This document shows, piece after piece, positions 10,746 through 20,046 of a stretch of DNA of 64,000 bases; position 1 is the stretch's first letter; each line of letters opens with the position of its first letter. The notes beneath the pieces are model-generated. The model was not told the DNA's origin. It searched no databases and saw only the letters and a program-made list of their open reading frames with translations. Source of the stretch: Uranotaenia lowii (Eukaryota; Arthropoda; Insecta; Diptera; Culicidae). Both the position numbers and the translations under genes were made by a program. The stretch is taken from NCBI RefSeq assembly GCF_029784155.1, contig NC_073692.1, positions 22,096,444 through 22,160,443 of the forward strand. The letters run 5' to 3'.

Positions 10746-12828
10746 TCAGCTTTACTTAGGCCCATATTAATGATTTCGAGGTAGTTTTTCAACACAGTTT
10801 TGTTAAAGTTCACGCTGCAGAAAGCTTTTCCGGATTTACAAAAAAAAAATCACCAGCACAAAAATATACCACCGTCAAAATTCCTACTCATCTCCACTTT
10901 CAATTCAATTTCAAATCATACCAATAATACTGCTAGTCGTCTGGTCTATCAAGCTCCATCGGAAAGTACAAGATTATTCTGATTATCGGTTTCAAGAAAT
11001 TCACTTTTAGTGACCTTGATGCAAATTCCAATTTTTTGATTTTGTAGAAAGCGCAGATTTTTAAGGCTGCTGCTAGTGATTGTTTGTTTTGATTTGGTCA
11101 TCCGGTAAAAATAGACGGAATTGGATTAGTAAGTGCAGATTTATAAGGTTGCTGCTGTTGATTGTTGGTTTTGATTTGGCCTCCCGGTGGAAAAAGACGG
11201 AATTGGCTTAGGATGCGCAGATTTTTAAGGCTGCTGCTGTTGATTATGTATTTTGATTTGGCCTTCTAGTGGAAGAAGACGGAGTTGACTTAGAATGCTG
11301 CTGCTTGTTTGTTTCGATTTGGCCTTCTGGCTGGGCAGGCTGTTTTAAAGAATACTTTCGAATTGTTCCGGCTCTGATAAACAAAAACAGAGCGACAGGA
11401 AAAGCACAGATAGGGAAGGCTGTTGCGAAGAATTTTTTCGGATTGAATGAAGAATATGCAGAAAATAAATGAAATTTTGAGACTTGAAAAGCTTTAACTG
11501 TAGAATGTAGAATGTAGAATTTAGATGAGGAATATGTGAGAGGAAAATTTTGTATTTGAGAAAAACAAAAGTCAGTGAAAAAGTTTAGAATGTGAAGTTA
11601 GAAAATTTAGAAATTAAATATAATTTGTTGAATGGAGAATAAATATGTGGAATATGGAATAAAAACTAAAGACAAATAATTTTGCTTTAGAGAAGAAAAA
11701 ATCAAAATTGGTGCGTGAAAAGTTTGAGCTGTGAATAGAGGCGAGAAGGAATTTAGAGATGAAATGAAGGATATGCAAAAATTAAATAAAATTTAATAAT
11801 AATGAAATAAATGAATAATTGTAGTCGTAAAATAAAATAAATTTCCATGCCAACGTTTGTTATTTTTGCAACACTAGAGAAAACAAACAAAACAAAGTCA
11901 GTCATTGATTTAATCTTGTGAGTGACAGACTTGTCTGAGTGAATCTCTGAGTTGAGATTCTTAATATCACGACAGTCGTGTCAACGAAACTTGGGATAAC
12001 AATCTTTCTATTCTTTGCACAAATTTTCGATTCATTGAACGGGAAGATGGACTTCAAGATAAATTAGATTAAATAGGATTCATTTCAATAAACACACTTC
12101 AGCACATAAAGTTGCGAGATTTTCGTAAGTATGAAGGTCAAAAAATATGTCTGAAAGTTGAACTTATTGAAGATCGAAATAACAATTGGGCAATCAAAGA
12201 AGATTATGAAAATAGAATGGATGCCTTGAGCTAGATATCAGAAATGTTCCATATTAAATATTGTGACCATAAAGTTCGATTACACTTTTAACTCTTTGTT
12301 GTGGAATAGCCGTAGCATATGCATTAATTATTTTTAAGAATAATTTCGTTCTATTATCAGACAAACTATTCATGCTACCTGAACAAAAAAAACCATAAAA
12401 TTGATAGAAAAAACCTTATACAAAAGGGTGTATCGTTTGGCAGCTTTCTTCTGAAGTTTTTAAACCCTGCAGTCTAAAAATATTCCATTTTTGCTCAAAA
12501 CGAACGAAATTTTTTTTGTGGATTTATAAAATATGATTTGGTACCTAGGTTTTGATTTGAAATTTAGTTCGTTTTTTTTTGAATATATTTAATATTTAAT
12601 GTAAATGAACTTCCAACATATGAAGCTTACTGGAAAATTATCTGGCCAAAATCTTGCCGCAGTACCGGAAAGAGCAGCGATAAAATAGTTATATCGAACC
12701 AAACAGAGCATTTTTTTATGAATGAAAAAAAAAAGAAATACTGTTAGATTTTCCGTCCAATTTTCACGAATATTATTTTATCATGAGTGTTATTAATTTA
12801 AGTGCATTGAAGTGTTCTGATGAAATGA
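10746..12828. other. AT-rich spacer before the retroelement
   Basis: Contains the 82-bp tandem repeat at 11051-11330 and A-rich low-complexity sequence around 11460-11830 with short GTAGAAT repeats. A stretch at 12119-12230 can be read as about 35 open codons on the plus strand, but I do not recognise it. No supported gene. Confidence 0.5.
11051..11330 (+). repeat. 82-bp tandem repeat, about 3.4 copies
   Basis: Copies start with GYGCAGATTT at 11051, 11133 and 11215, with a divergent partial fourth near 11297. Each contains AAGGYTGCTGCT, TTTTGATTTGG and AGACGGA(A/G)TTG. Copies differ at many positions, so the array is not recent. Confidence 0.85.
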
Positions 12829-12832
12829 TATT

Positions 12833-13175
12833 AGTTACCGCATAGAAGCTACCACGCGCCCATCCATCGAGTTCGATATTATAAATAAAATCAATAACCC
12901 AAACATTAATCGATAATAAACATGAACATTCCGTTCCCAGACACAAACCAAAGTCAATACGAACATTCCATTCCCAGAGAATGAGAAATTAAACATAAAA
13001 CAATCCCAGTAGATAACGATTCATTTCAGACAGAATAAAAGGGAATGGAATCAAATCAAACGTTCAGTTCAGTTCTAGGTTTCAGTGAAGTGAAGTAGTG
13101 TAATCTAAGTGTAGTTTTAAGTGTGATAGAAAATAAATATTTTTTTTATGAAAAAATAAGAAAAATAGTTTAACT
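12833..13175 (+). repeat. 5' LTR of the errantivirus
   Basis: Begins AGTTACC and ends TTTAACT, giving 5-bp inverted termini AGTTA...TAACT. The end is fixed by the TATT target duplication. It contains two overlapping TCAGT initiator-like motifs (13064-13068, 13069-13073), which fit the insect initiator consensus and suggest the transcription start. AATAAA motifs near 12888 and 13131 could serve polyadenylation. Confidence 0.95.
13064..13073 (+). promoter_or_regulatory. Predicted initiator in the 5' LTR
   Basis: TCAGT occurs twice in a row, matching the arthropod initiator consensus used by gypsy-type LTRs. No convincing TATA box stands about 30 bp upstream, so transcription probably starts from the initiator. 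The equivalent site in the 3' LTR is 19931-19940. Confidence 0.5.
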
Positions 13176-13192
13176 GGCGCCCGAATAGGGAC
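13175..13192 (+). other. Primer-binding site, tRNA-Lys type
   Basis: TGGCGCCCGAATAGGGAC lies at the LTR boundary, its first base shared with the last base of the LTR. It fits the 3' end of a tRNA-Lys (the same class used by many retroviruses), apart from a C-to-T change that still allows a G-U pair. Minus-strand DNA synthesis would start here. Confidence 0.85.
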
Positions 13193-13369
13193 CAGCGTGT
13201 TAAAAAATAAGTTTAATCACAACGTTAAGAGTGAAGTGATAAACAAGAAAGAACTCCTAACCGCTACAAGCAGCCGTGTGGAGGAAGGCTCCATTAGTAG
13301 CGCAACGCAAAAAGGAAAAAAGTCGCCACACCGGGAAGGATTTCTAAGCACGTTGGTCCCCTACATGAG

Positions 13370-13411
13370 ATGTCAGCCGTTAGAAGCTTCGACACATTAA
13401 GGATATTTCTG
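13370..13411 (+). promoter_or_regulatory. Leader ATG and predicted env splice donor
   Basis: An ATG at 13370 opens 14 codons that stop at 13412-13414 in unspliced RNA, while a strong donor GTGAGT begins at 13411. The reading phase at 13410 matches the env phase at 18048, after the predicted acceptor. In spliced RNA this ATG could therefore start Env. Gag's ATG (13585) lies inside the predicted intron and would be removed, as expected for an Env-only message. Confidence 0.6.
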
Positions 13412-13584
13412 TGAGTAAAAAAATTTTGTTTTTTCCTCTCTTCTATTAATAAAAAAATAAATAAATAAATAAACAATAATATCACAAAATTATTTCAATT
13501 TTAAAAAAAGTTACTTAAACAATTTTCAAAATAGATAACCTTATTATCAAATTTAAAAATCTTTCTTTAAAAAACAATTGTAAT

Positions 13585-14859
13585 ATGGCTGAAGAAGTAG
13601 CCCAAATTCTAGCGAGACTAGCTGTTCTTGAAGGAACAGTCAATAATAACATAAAATTAATTGATTACAGTGACCCCGTTTTAATTTATATCAATGAGGA
13701 CGGGTCACCAGCTGATTCATCAGCAATTGAAAAATTACCCGATATCATTAAAGACATTCCGAATTTCCACGGGAATCCGGATGAATTACATATTTGGATA
13801 AGAGACGTAGACGCTCTTATCCAAGCTTATCAACCAAGTACATCAAGTACTGTAAATCAAAAAAACAAATTCTATGCAATTTGTACAACTATTAGAAGAA
13901 AAATTAAAGGAGAGGCCAATAATGCCTTAGTAAATTCAGATGTCAACATCAACTGGCATCTTATAAAGAAAACTCTTTTAGAATATTATGGCGAGAAAAG
14001 GGATCTCACCACATTAGACTACCAATTAATGAACTGCCAACAAAAAGGCAGAAATTTAGAAATATTTTACGATGAAATTAATAAATTGCTATCTCTTATA
14101 GCAAACCAAATTAAGATGAGCCAGGAATACAAACATCCCGAAGCTTCAAGAGCAATGATTGGGATGTATAACAAAAAAGCTATTGATGCTTTTATTAGAG
14201 GCTTAGACGGTGAAATAGGAAAATTCCTTAAGAATCATGATCCAGACTCATTGGCAAATGCCTATGCGTACTGCATCACTTACCAAAACATTGAATATAG
14301 GAAAACTTTTATTAAAACTAAAACAGATAATCAAAGTTTTAATAATCGAAATTATTTACCGATACAAAGAAACCAGACTAGAAAAAATCCAAACTTTGGA
14401 TATCAACAAAATAGCTCTCCACCAATTCCTCCAAGATTCAATCAAAATTTTGGACACTCGTCTAGAATGGGACATAATAATGATTTTAAACAGCCAAATC
14501 GACAATACCAATTTCCGGCTTTTCCACCTCGACAGCATCAACCGCAAAATAATCCTTTTGCTCAACACCAAAATCGACCACAACAACATCACCAACAATC
14601 ACAACAACAAAGAATGCCAAAACCTGAACCTATGGATATAGATTCATCCATCAGGTCAAAACAGGTCAATTACGTGAACAGACCTAAACAATTTCACATA
14701 AAAACAAAATATAAAAATGAAACAAATGATTACCTTGAACAATTTAATAATAACTATGATGACAAATCCTTCACTAGATATAATCAAAATTGGGAGAAAC
14801 AGGAAAATAAATATAACGTTGAAAGATTTCAAAATGCCGAACTAAATTTTTTAGAATAA
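13585..14859 (+). CDS. gag: Gag structural protein of the errantivirus
   Basis: 424-residue Gag. The start ATG at 13585 follows a 410-base leader. Residues about 50-75 carry the IPNFHGNPDELHIW segment typical of Ty3/gypsy retrotransposon Gag (a conserved P-x-F-x-G...W motif at the start of the capsid domain). The capsid-like region is followed by a Gln/Asn/Pro-rich C-terminal third (residues about 250-360) with many Gln-His stretches. No CCHC zinc knuckle is present, as in several gypsy-type elements, so RNA binding probably relies on the basic, Gln-rich tail. The frame ends TTT TTA GAA TAA and overlaps the frameshift site used to make Gag-Pol. The product should form intracellular particles that package the element RNA. 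Confidence 0.93.
   Translation: MAEEVAQILARLAVLEGTVNNNIKLIDYSDPVLIYINEDGSPADSSAIEKLPDIIKDIPNFHGNPDELHIWIRDVDALIQAYQPSTSSTVNQKNKFYAICTTIRRKIKGEANNALVNSDVNINWHLIKKTLLEYYGEKRDLTTLDYQLMNCQQKGRNLEIFYDEINKLLSLIANQIKMSQEYKHPEASRAMIGMYNKKAIDAFIRGLDGEIGKFLKNHDPDSLANAYAYCITYQNIEYRKTFIKTKTDNQSFNNRNYLPIQRNQTRKNPNFGYQQNSSPPIPPRFNQNFGHSSRMGHNNDFKQPNRQYQFPAFPPRQHQPQNNPFAQHQNRPQQHHQQSQQQRMPKPEPMDIDSSIRSKQVNYVNRPKQFHIKTKYKNETNDYLEQFNNNYDDKSFTRYNQNWEKQENKYNVERFQNAELNFLE
14847..14853 (+). promoter_or_regulatory. -1 ribosomal frameshift slippery heptamer TTTTTTA
   Basis: In the gag phase this reads T TTT TTA, the same heptamer class as in lentiviral gag-pol. It lies immediately before the last gag codon and the stop at 14857. 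Slipping back one base enters the pol frame, which is open from here to 18017. A second possible heptamer, A AAT TTT, overlaps just upstream. Confidence 0.85.
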
Positions 14860-17800
14860 ATTCCTCTTTACCATATTTCTTATATTATGGTAAATTAGAG
14901 AACCCATTAAAAATATTGGTCGACACAGGATCGAACAAAAACTACATTCACCCGAAATACGTAACAGTATCTCATGAGGTTGAAACCCCATTTTTTGTTT
15001 CTTCTGTCGGTGGAGACATAGAAATTAAATCCTTTTCACAAGCGAAATTTTTTAAACCATTCTCAGATATAAATGTAAAATTTTACCATTTGAAAAATTT
15101 AAAAACATTTGATGCTATAATTGGTCATGATACACTACGAGAAATTAGTGCTATCATCGACACAAAAAATGCAAAATTAATTATAAATAACAATCATGAA
15201 ATTCCTTTATTGCAACATAAACTACAAGAGGTAAATAAAATTATCATAAGAGATAATCATCTTTCATCATTTCAGAAGCAGAAACTCAATAACGTCTTAG
15301 AAGATTTTCAGGACCTGTTCCAGCCCCCAGATGAAAAACTTTCTTTCACAACGGAAATAAAAGCAGAAATCCGAACAATTGATGACAATCCCATATATTC
15401 CAAATCTTATCCTTATCCCCAAAGTCTTAAAACAGAGGTTACCAAGCAAATAAATAAATTATTGAATGATGGAATTATAAGGCCTTCCAAATCACCTTAT
15501 AATTCACCCATTTGGATTGTACCAAAAAAAATGGATGCATCGAATGAAAAAAAATACAGACTAGTAATTGATTTCAGGAAACTTAACACCAAAACAATAA
15601 GTGATCGATATCCGATCCCTGATACTTCCACTGTTCTTGCTAATTTAGGAGAAAACCAATTTTTTACAACTATTGATTTAGCATCGGGATTTCACCAAAT
15701 TCCAATGGCTGAAAAAGATGTTGAGAAAACAGCCTTTTCAATTAATAATGGCAAATATGAATTTGTGCGTATGCCATTTGGATTAAAAAACGCACCAAGC
15801 ATTTTTCAAAGAGTTATGGACGATGTGTTAAGAGAACACATTGGAAAAATTTGTTATGTCTATATTGATGACATAATTATTATTGGGAAAACATTCAAAG
15901 AACATATGGAAAATATAAGAACAATATTTAAAACTCTTCGAAAAGCTAACTTTCGAATCCAACCTGACAAATCGGAATTCTTAAAAACCGAAGTCGAATT
16001 TTTAGGATTCATTGTTTCAAAAAATGGTTTAATGCCCAACCCTAAAAAAATTGAAGCAATTAAAAATTATCCCCAACCTACAAATCTGAAGGAATTGAGA
16101 ATGTTTTTGGGACTTTCAGGTTATTATAGAAGATTTATAAAAGACTATGCAAAATTAGCAAAACCTTTGACAATTTTACTTAGAGGTGAAAATGGTCATA
16201 AACGTATTTCTAAAAATGAATCAAAAAAATGTTTAATAACTTTAGATCAACAAGCAATTAATGCTTTTATAACTTTGAAAAATATCTTGACATCAAATGA
16301 TGTTTTAATATTTCCTAATTTCAATGAACCTTTCGTAATTACAACAGATGCTTCCAATGTTGCGATTGGAGCAGTTTTATCACAAAAAACTAAAGATGGT
16401 GACAAACCTATTTCTTTTATTTCCAGAACTTTATCTAAATGTGAGGAAAACTATGCGACTAATGAGAAAGAGATGTTAGCCATAGTTTGGGCCTTAAATA
16501 ATTTCAGAAATTTTATATATGGAGCAAAAATCCACATATATACAGATCACATGCCATTAACATATGCAATATCTCCAAAGAACGTAAATGCAAAATTAAA
16601 ACGATGGAAGTCTTACATAGAAGAACATGATCACGAAATTTTTTATAAAAAAGGAACATCTAATAATGTTGCAGATGCTTTATCAAGAATAAAACTAGGT
16701 GATTTGAATCAAATAAATTCTTTAACACCCACTCTACATTCATCAGATAATGATGACCAATCTTACATCCCTTCTACAGAATCTCCTATTAATGTCTTTA
16801 AAAATCAACTTATTTTTAAAATCGATAATACATCATTTTATAATTTCACTACGGTTTTTGGTAAAAATAAAAGGCATACTTTTCATGAACCTTATTTTTC
16901 GAAACAGTTTTTAGAAAGTAAACTTAAAGAATATTTAATTCCTAATGTTCTGAATGGAATTCTTACAACAGAACCAATAATGGGAATAATTCAAGAAATT
17001 TATAAAGATACTTATGATCCAGCTAGAATTAAAGTCAGATTTTCACAAAAAATCGTAGAAGATGTGACTAACGAGAATGATCAGATTATAAAAATCCAAG
17101 AAATACATAACTTTGCACATCGAAATGTCAAAGAAAATATAGCACAATTGATTAAAATTTGCTATTTCCCAAGAATGCATAAAAAAACAAAACAATTTGT
17201 TAGCACTTGTGAAATATGTAAAATTGAAAAATATGATAGGAAACCTCAACCAAATTTACCAGTTAAGACACCAATACCGCAATATCCAGGTGAAATTATT
17301 CACATTGATATATTTGCATATAATCAAAATAATATTTTTTTATCATCAATTGACAAAGTTTCAAAATTTGTCAAGATAAAACCTATAAAATCAAGGTCAA
17401 TACTTGATGTTGAACAACCACTCATGGATTTACTATATGACTGGGATATTCCAGCCATGATCGTTATTGATAATGAAAGAACGTTTACTTCAGAAGTAAT
17501 AGAACAAAGAATTAGGAATATAGGAATTCAAATCTTCAAAACCCCAGTAAACCACTCAGAAACAAATGGACAAATAGAAAGAGTCCATTCTACTATTAGA
17601 GAAATTGTAAGATGTTTTAGAAATGAACATACAGAATTATCAATTATAGAAATAATTCAAATAGCTGTTCACAAATATAATAATTCAATACATTCTTTTA
17701 TAAAAGATACACCAAAAAATATATATACAGGAACTAATACAGAGAATTTAAATTTAGCTGACTTTGCTAAGAAAAGACAAGAAAACCTAGATAGAGTTAT

Positions 17801-18017
17801 AAAAATTTATCAAGATAAAAATGCAAAAATTATGGATCCTTTATACAAAGATTTTCCCATTGGTAGTTACGCATTTGAAAAAAATAATACCATCTCAAAA
17901 AGAGAGCCACGATTTAAAAAAATTAAAGTGTTAGAAAACTATAAAACTTATGTAATCGATGATCAAGGTAGAAAAATTCATAAGGCAAATTTACGAAAAA
18001 TTTTTCAAAATGAATAA
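14853..18017 (+). CDS. pol: Pol polyprotein (protease, RT, RNase H, integrase) of the errantivirus
   Basis: Made as a Gag-Pol fusion by -1 frameshifting; there is no ATG at its start. Counting from the TTG at 14916 as residue 1, the aspartic protease motif DTG is at 3-5. Reverse transcriptase follows, with its catalytic Asp in TIDLASGFHQ (D254) and YIDD at 316-319. RNase H has its first Asp at 478 (TTDAS), then the NEKEMLAIVWAL and YTDHMPL motifs. Integrase has an HHCC zinc finger (HNFAH...CEIC) and the catalytic triad D798, D852, E888, with 35 residues between the last two (DD35E). No stop or frameshift interrupts it. It copies the RNA into DNA and inserts it. Its end overlaps the unspliced env frame by 59 bases. 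Confidence 0.95.
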   Translation, partial: RINSSLPYFLYYGKLENPLKILVDTGSNKNYIHPKYVTVSHEVETPFFVSSVGGDIEIKSFSQAKFFKPFSDINVKFYHLKNLKTFDAIIGHDTLREISAIIDTKNAKLIINNNHEIPLLQHKLQEVNKIIIRDNHLSSFQKQKLNNVLEDFQDLFQPPDEKLSFTTEIKAEIRTIDDNPIYSKSYPYPQSLKTEVTKQINKLLNDGIIRPSKSPYNSPIWIVPKKMDASNEKKYRLVIDFRKLNTKTISDRYPIPDTSTVLANLGENQFFTTIDLASGFHQIPMAEKDVEKTAFSINNGKYEFVRMPFGLKNAPSIFQRVMDDVLREHIGKICYVYIDDIIIIGKTFKEHMENIRTIFKTLRKANFRIQPDKSEFLKTEVEFLGFIVSKNGLMPNPKKIEAIKNYPQPTNLKELRMFLGLSGYYRRFIKDYAKLAKPLTILLRGENGHKRISKNESKKCLITLDQQAINAFITLKNILTSNDVLIFPNFNEPFVITTDASNVAIGAVLSQKTKDGDKPISFISRTLSKCEENYATNEKEMLAIVWALNNFRNFIYGAKIHIYTDHMPLTYAISPKNVNAKLKRWKSYIEEHDHEIFYKKGTSNNVADALSRIKLGDLNQINSLTPTLHSSDNDDQSYIPSTESPINVFKNQLIFKIDNTSFYNFTTVFGKNKRHTFHEPYFSKQFLESKLKEYLIPNVLNGILTTEPIMGIIQEIYKDTYDPARIKVRFSQKIVEDVTNENDQIIKIQEIHNFAHRNVKENIAQLIKICYFPRMHKKTKQFVSTCEICKIEKYDRKPQPNLPVKTPIPQYPGEIIHIDIFAYNQNNIFLSSIDKVSKFVKIKPIKSRSILDVEQPLMDLLYDWDIPAMIVIDNERTFTSEVIEQRIRNIGIQIFKTPVNHSETNGQIERVHSTIREIVRCFRNEHTELSIIEIIQIAVHKYNNSIHSFIKDTPKNIYTGTNTENLNLADFAKKRQENLDRVIKIYQDKNAKIMDPLYKDFPIGSYAFEKNNTISKREPRFKKIKVLENYKTYVIDDQGRKIHKANLRKIFQNE
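14864..14900 (+). promoter_or_regulatory. Predicted frameshift-stimulating stem-loop
   Basis: TTTACCATA (14867-14875) pairs perfectly with TATGGTAAA (14886-14894) around a 10-nt loop. CTC (14864-14866) can pair with GAG (14898-14900) beyond a small bulge. The stem starts 10-13 nt after the slippery site, slightly longer than the usual spacing of 5-9 nt. Confidence 0.65.
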
Positions 18018-19674
18018 TTATTGTTTTATATACTTTTTATTTTACAGATTAATAATTCATCTTGCAAATGCAATAGTACAGATTCACGACCTTAATAAAA
18101 ACCCTTTAGCAGTGATACCATTAGGAAAAGCAAAAATAAAAGTTGGTTATGTTAAAATAGTTCAACCATTAGATATAAAACATATCGAAGAAATTATAAT
18201 AAATTTTGACAATGTCGTGAAAAACAATACTTACAATAATCAGCTTTATAGATTACTGATCAATAAAAATAATTTATTATACCAAACATATAACAAGCTT
18301 ATTCCACATGAACAACGCAGGAAAAGATGGGACAGCGTAGGTACAGTCATCAAATGGATAGCAGGAACTCCAGATGCAGACGACCTGAGAATCATCAATG
18401 GAACCATGAACAAACTAATTACCAACAACAACCAGCAATTCCTATTTAATGAAGCACTTAACTCCAGAGTCATTCATCTTACCAACATTACAAATGAGTT
18501 ACTACAGCTGGACTACAAATCAAAACAACAACATACCATCGAAATTAATCTTCTAACTATTATACTCAACATTGATGCCATTCAACACCAATTAGAAGTC
18601 CTTGAAGATGCCATACTATTAGCGAAAAACGGTATTCCAAGCAGCCAAATATTCTCGATTAAAGATTTCAGGAGAATCCGAACTTTCCTCAAACAACAAC
18701 AAATATTTGTCTCATCGTTTGAAGACTTATTAACGAGAGCAGTAGCAAAAATCGCTGTAAATGACACTCAATTTATCTACATACTACAAATTCCACAACT
18801 TTCAACGGATATTTTCGACTATGAATTTGTAGATCCTTTGATTATCAATGAAAGAAGAATCCACATCCAATCTAATTACGTCATCAAAAATAAAACTCAT
18901 GTTTTCGAAACTCTGACCCAATGCAAAGAGGAAAATGAGTTGTACCTATGCGAATCTGAAGCATTGAAACCTACTAGTCAATGCATAAGTAATATTATCA
19001 ACCTTCAACATGCAAATTGCACTTATGAAAAGGTTTATGACAACGGAATTATAAAAAGAATCAACGAAGCAACATTACTTTTGAATAATGTGAATGTAAC
19101 CCTTCAATCTAATTGCAGCAATAATACACAACGATTAGAAGGATCATACTTAATAAATTTCGATCAATGCGAAATCTTTATTGATAACATCCAATATCTA
19201 AACACAATGATGGAAACAACAAAAAAGTCATTCAGACCAACAACAGGAATACTCGCTAACGAAAACAACATAGTTGATCTTCCACCACCAGAAGTTTTAG
19301 CTAACTTGACAATTAAACATAGGTCAATGCTAAAACATGTATATCTACAAAATGAATCATTCAAATGGAAGATTCACATTTTTGGATCAATGAGCATTTT
19401 AACTCTTTGCTTAATTATAGGAACAATTGGTTTGTACGCAATCAGAAGAAGAACACATAAAAATACATCAGTAGAAATCAAGCTTCTCAACAGAATACCA
19501 ACAGCGCCTAAGGAAAATCTACAAAAATCAGCAGATATCTCTGACGAAAGAATACCAACGGCACCGAAGGAAAATCTACCAAAATCACCATACCCAGATG
19601 TCTCCGATGAAAGGTTCCAAGAAATCGTAACATACTTCAATACGCCAACGTCTTCCAGACCAATCAGACTTTGA
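17959..19674 (+). CDS. env: Env glycoprotein of the errantivirus (class I fusion type)
   Basis: 571-codon open frame on unspliced RNA. The functional start is either the ATG at 18010, with a hydrophobic leader, or the leader ATG at 13370 joined by splicing at 18047/18048. A furin-type site RRKR at residues 120-123 is followed by a WDSVGTVIKWIAGTPDADD fusion-peptide-like segment. That arrangement is typical of errantivirus Env and the related baculovirus F proteins. The extracellular part has several N-x-S/T sites and paired cysteines. A single membrane segment lies at about 474-496, followed by an RRR stop-transfer and a cytoplasmic tail of about 70 residues. The tail contains a tandem repeat starting IPTAPKENL, so the motif PTAP occurs twice (514-517, 533-536). 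The frame is intact, so particles able to leave the cell are possible but not shown. Confidence 0.92.
   Translation: MIKVEKFIRQIYEKFFKMNNYCFIYFLFYRLIIHLANAIVQIHDLNKNPLAVIPLGKAKIKVGYVKIVQPLDIKHIEEIIINFDNVVKNNTYNNQLYRLLINKNNLLYQTYNKLIPHEQRRKRWDSVGTVIKWIAGTPDADDLRIINGTMNKLITNNNQQFLFNEALNSRVIHLTNITNELLQLDYKSKQQHTIEINLLTIILNIDAIQHQLEVLEDAILLAKNGIPSSQIFSIKDFRRIRTFLKQQQIFVSSFEDLLTRAVAKIAVNDTQFIYILQIPQLSTDIFDYEFVDPLIINERRIHIQSNYVIKNKTHVFETLTQCKEENELYLCESEALKPTSQCISNIINLQHANCTYEKVYDNGIIKRINEATLLLNNVNVTLQSNCSNNTQRLEGSYLINFDQCEIFIDNIQYLNTMMETTKKSFRPTTGILANENNIVDLPPPEVLANLTIKHRSMLKHVYLQNESFKWKIHIFGSMSILTLCLIIGTIGLYAIRRRTHKNTSVEIKLLNRIPTAPKENLQKSADISDERIPTAPKENLPKSPYPDVSDERFQEIVTYFNTPTSSRPIRL
18021..18047 (+). 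promoter_or_regulatory. Predicted env splice acceptor
   Basis: A T-rich tract (TTGTTTTATATACTTTTTAT) ends in TTTACAG at 18047. Splicing from the donor at 13410/13411 would keep the env phase and remove gag and pol. Gypsy-type elements are known to express Env from a singly spliced RNA. Confidence 0.65.
19492..19614 (+). repeat. Tandem 19-21 codon repeat in the Env tail with two PTAP motifs
   Basis: Two in-frame copies begin RIPTAPKENL at 19492 and 19549, 57 bases apart, and each ends in SDER (the last R being the first of the next copy in the first case). The second copy has two extra residues. PTAP is the Tsg101-binding late-budding motif in retroviral Gag proteins; here it sits in the Env cytoplasmic tail. 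Confidence 0.85.
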
Positions 19675-19688
19675 GGACAAAGTCATTT

Positions 19689-19699
19689 AGGAGGGGAGG
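19689..19699 (+). other. Polypurine tract
   Basis: AGGAGGGGAGG directly precedes the 3' LTR, the expected position for the plus-strand primer of reverse transcription. Confidence 0.9.
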
Positions 19700-20042
19700 A
19701 GTTACCGCATAGAAGCTACCACGCGCCCATCCATCGAGTTCGATATTATAAATAAAATCAATAACCCAAACATTAATCGATAATAAACATGAACATTCCG
19801 TTCCCAGACACAAACCAAAGTCAATACGAACATTCCATTCCCAGAGAATGAGAAATTAAACATAAAACAATCCCAGTAGATAACGATTCATTTCAGACAG
19901 AATAAAAGGGAATGGAATCAAATCAAACGTTCAGTTCAGTTCTAGGTTTCAGTGAAGTGAAGTAGTGTAATCTAAGTGTAGTTTTAAGTGTGATAGAAAA
20001 TAAATATTTTTTTTATGAAAAAATAAGAAAAATAGTTTAACT
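19700..20042 (+). repeat. 3' LTR of the errantivirus
   Basis: Same 343-bp length as the 5' LTR, with no difference found by reading the two side by side. It is directly preceded by the polypurine tract and followed by the TATT duplication. Confidence 0.95.
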
Positions 20043-20046
20043 TATT

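Larger units (their letters stand above)
12833..20042 (+). mobile_element. Complete errantivirus (Ty3/gypsy family retrotransposon with env)
   Basis: A 7210-bp element bounded by two 343-bp LTRs that look identical base for base. It is flanked by the 4-bp target duplication TATT (12829-12832 and 20043-20046). The order is LTR, primer-binding site, gag, pol (protease, reverse transcriptase, RNase H, integrase), env, polypurine tract, LTR. All three reading frames are uninterrupted. This organisation is that of the gypsy-like insect endogenous retroviruses (errantiviruses). Identical LTRs with intact frames indicate a very recent insertion that may still be active. The element is AT-rich like its surroundings. 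Confidence 0.96.

Noticed and set aside
13197..13400. 67-codon frame in the retroelement leader
   Set aside because: Starts at a non-ATG codon between the primer site and the splice donor; no similarity or conserved role known.
14237..14641. 134-codon frame inside gag, and other shadow frames in pol and env
   Set aside because: Alternative frames of a well-supported coding region, without independent signals.
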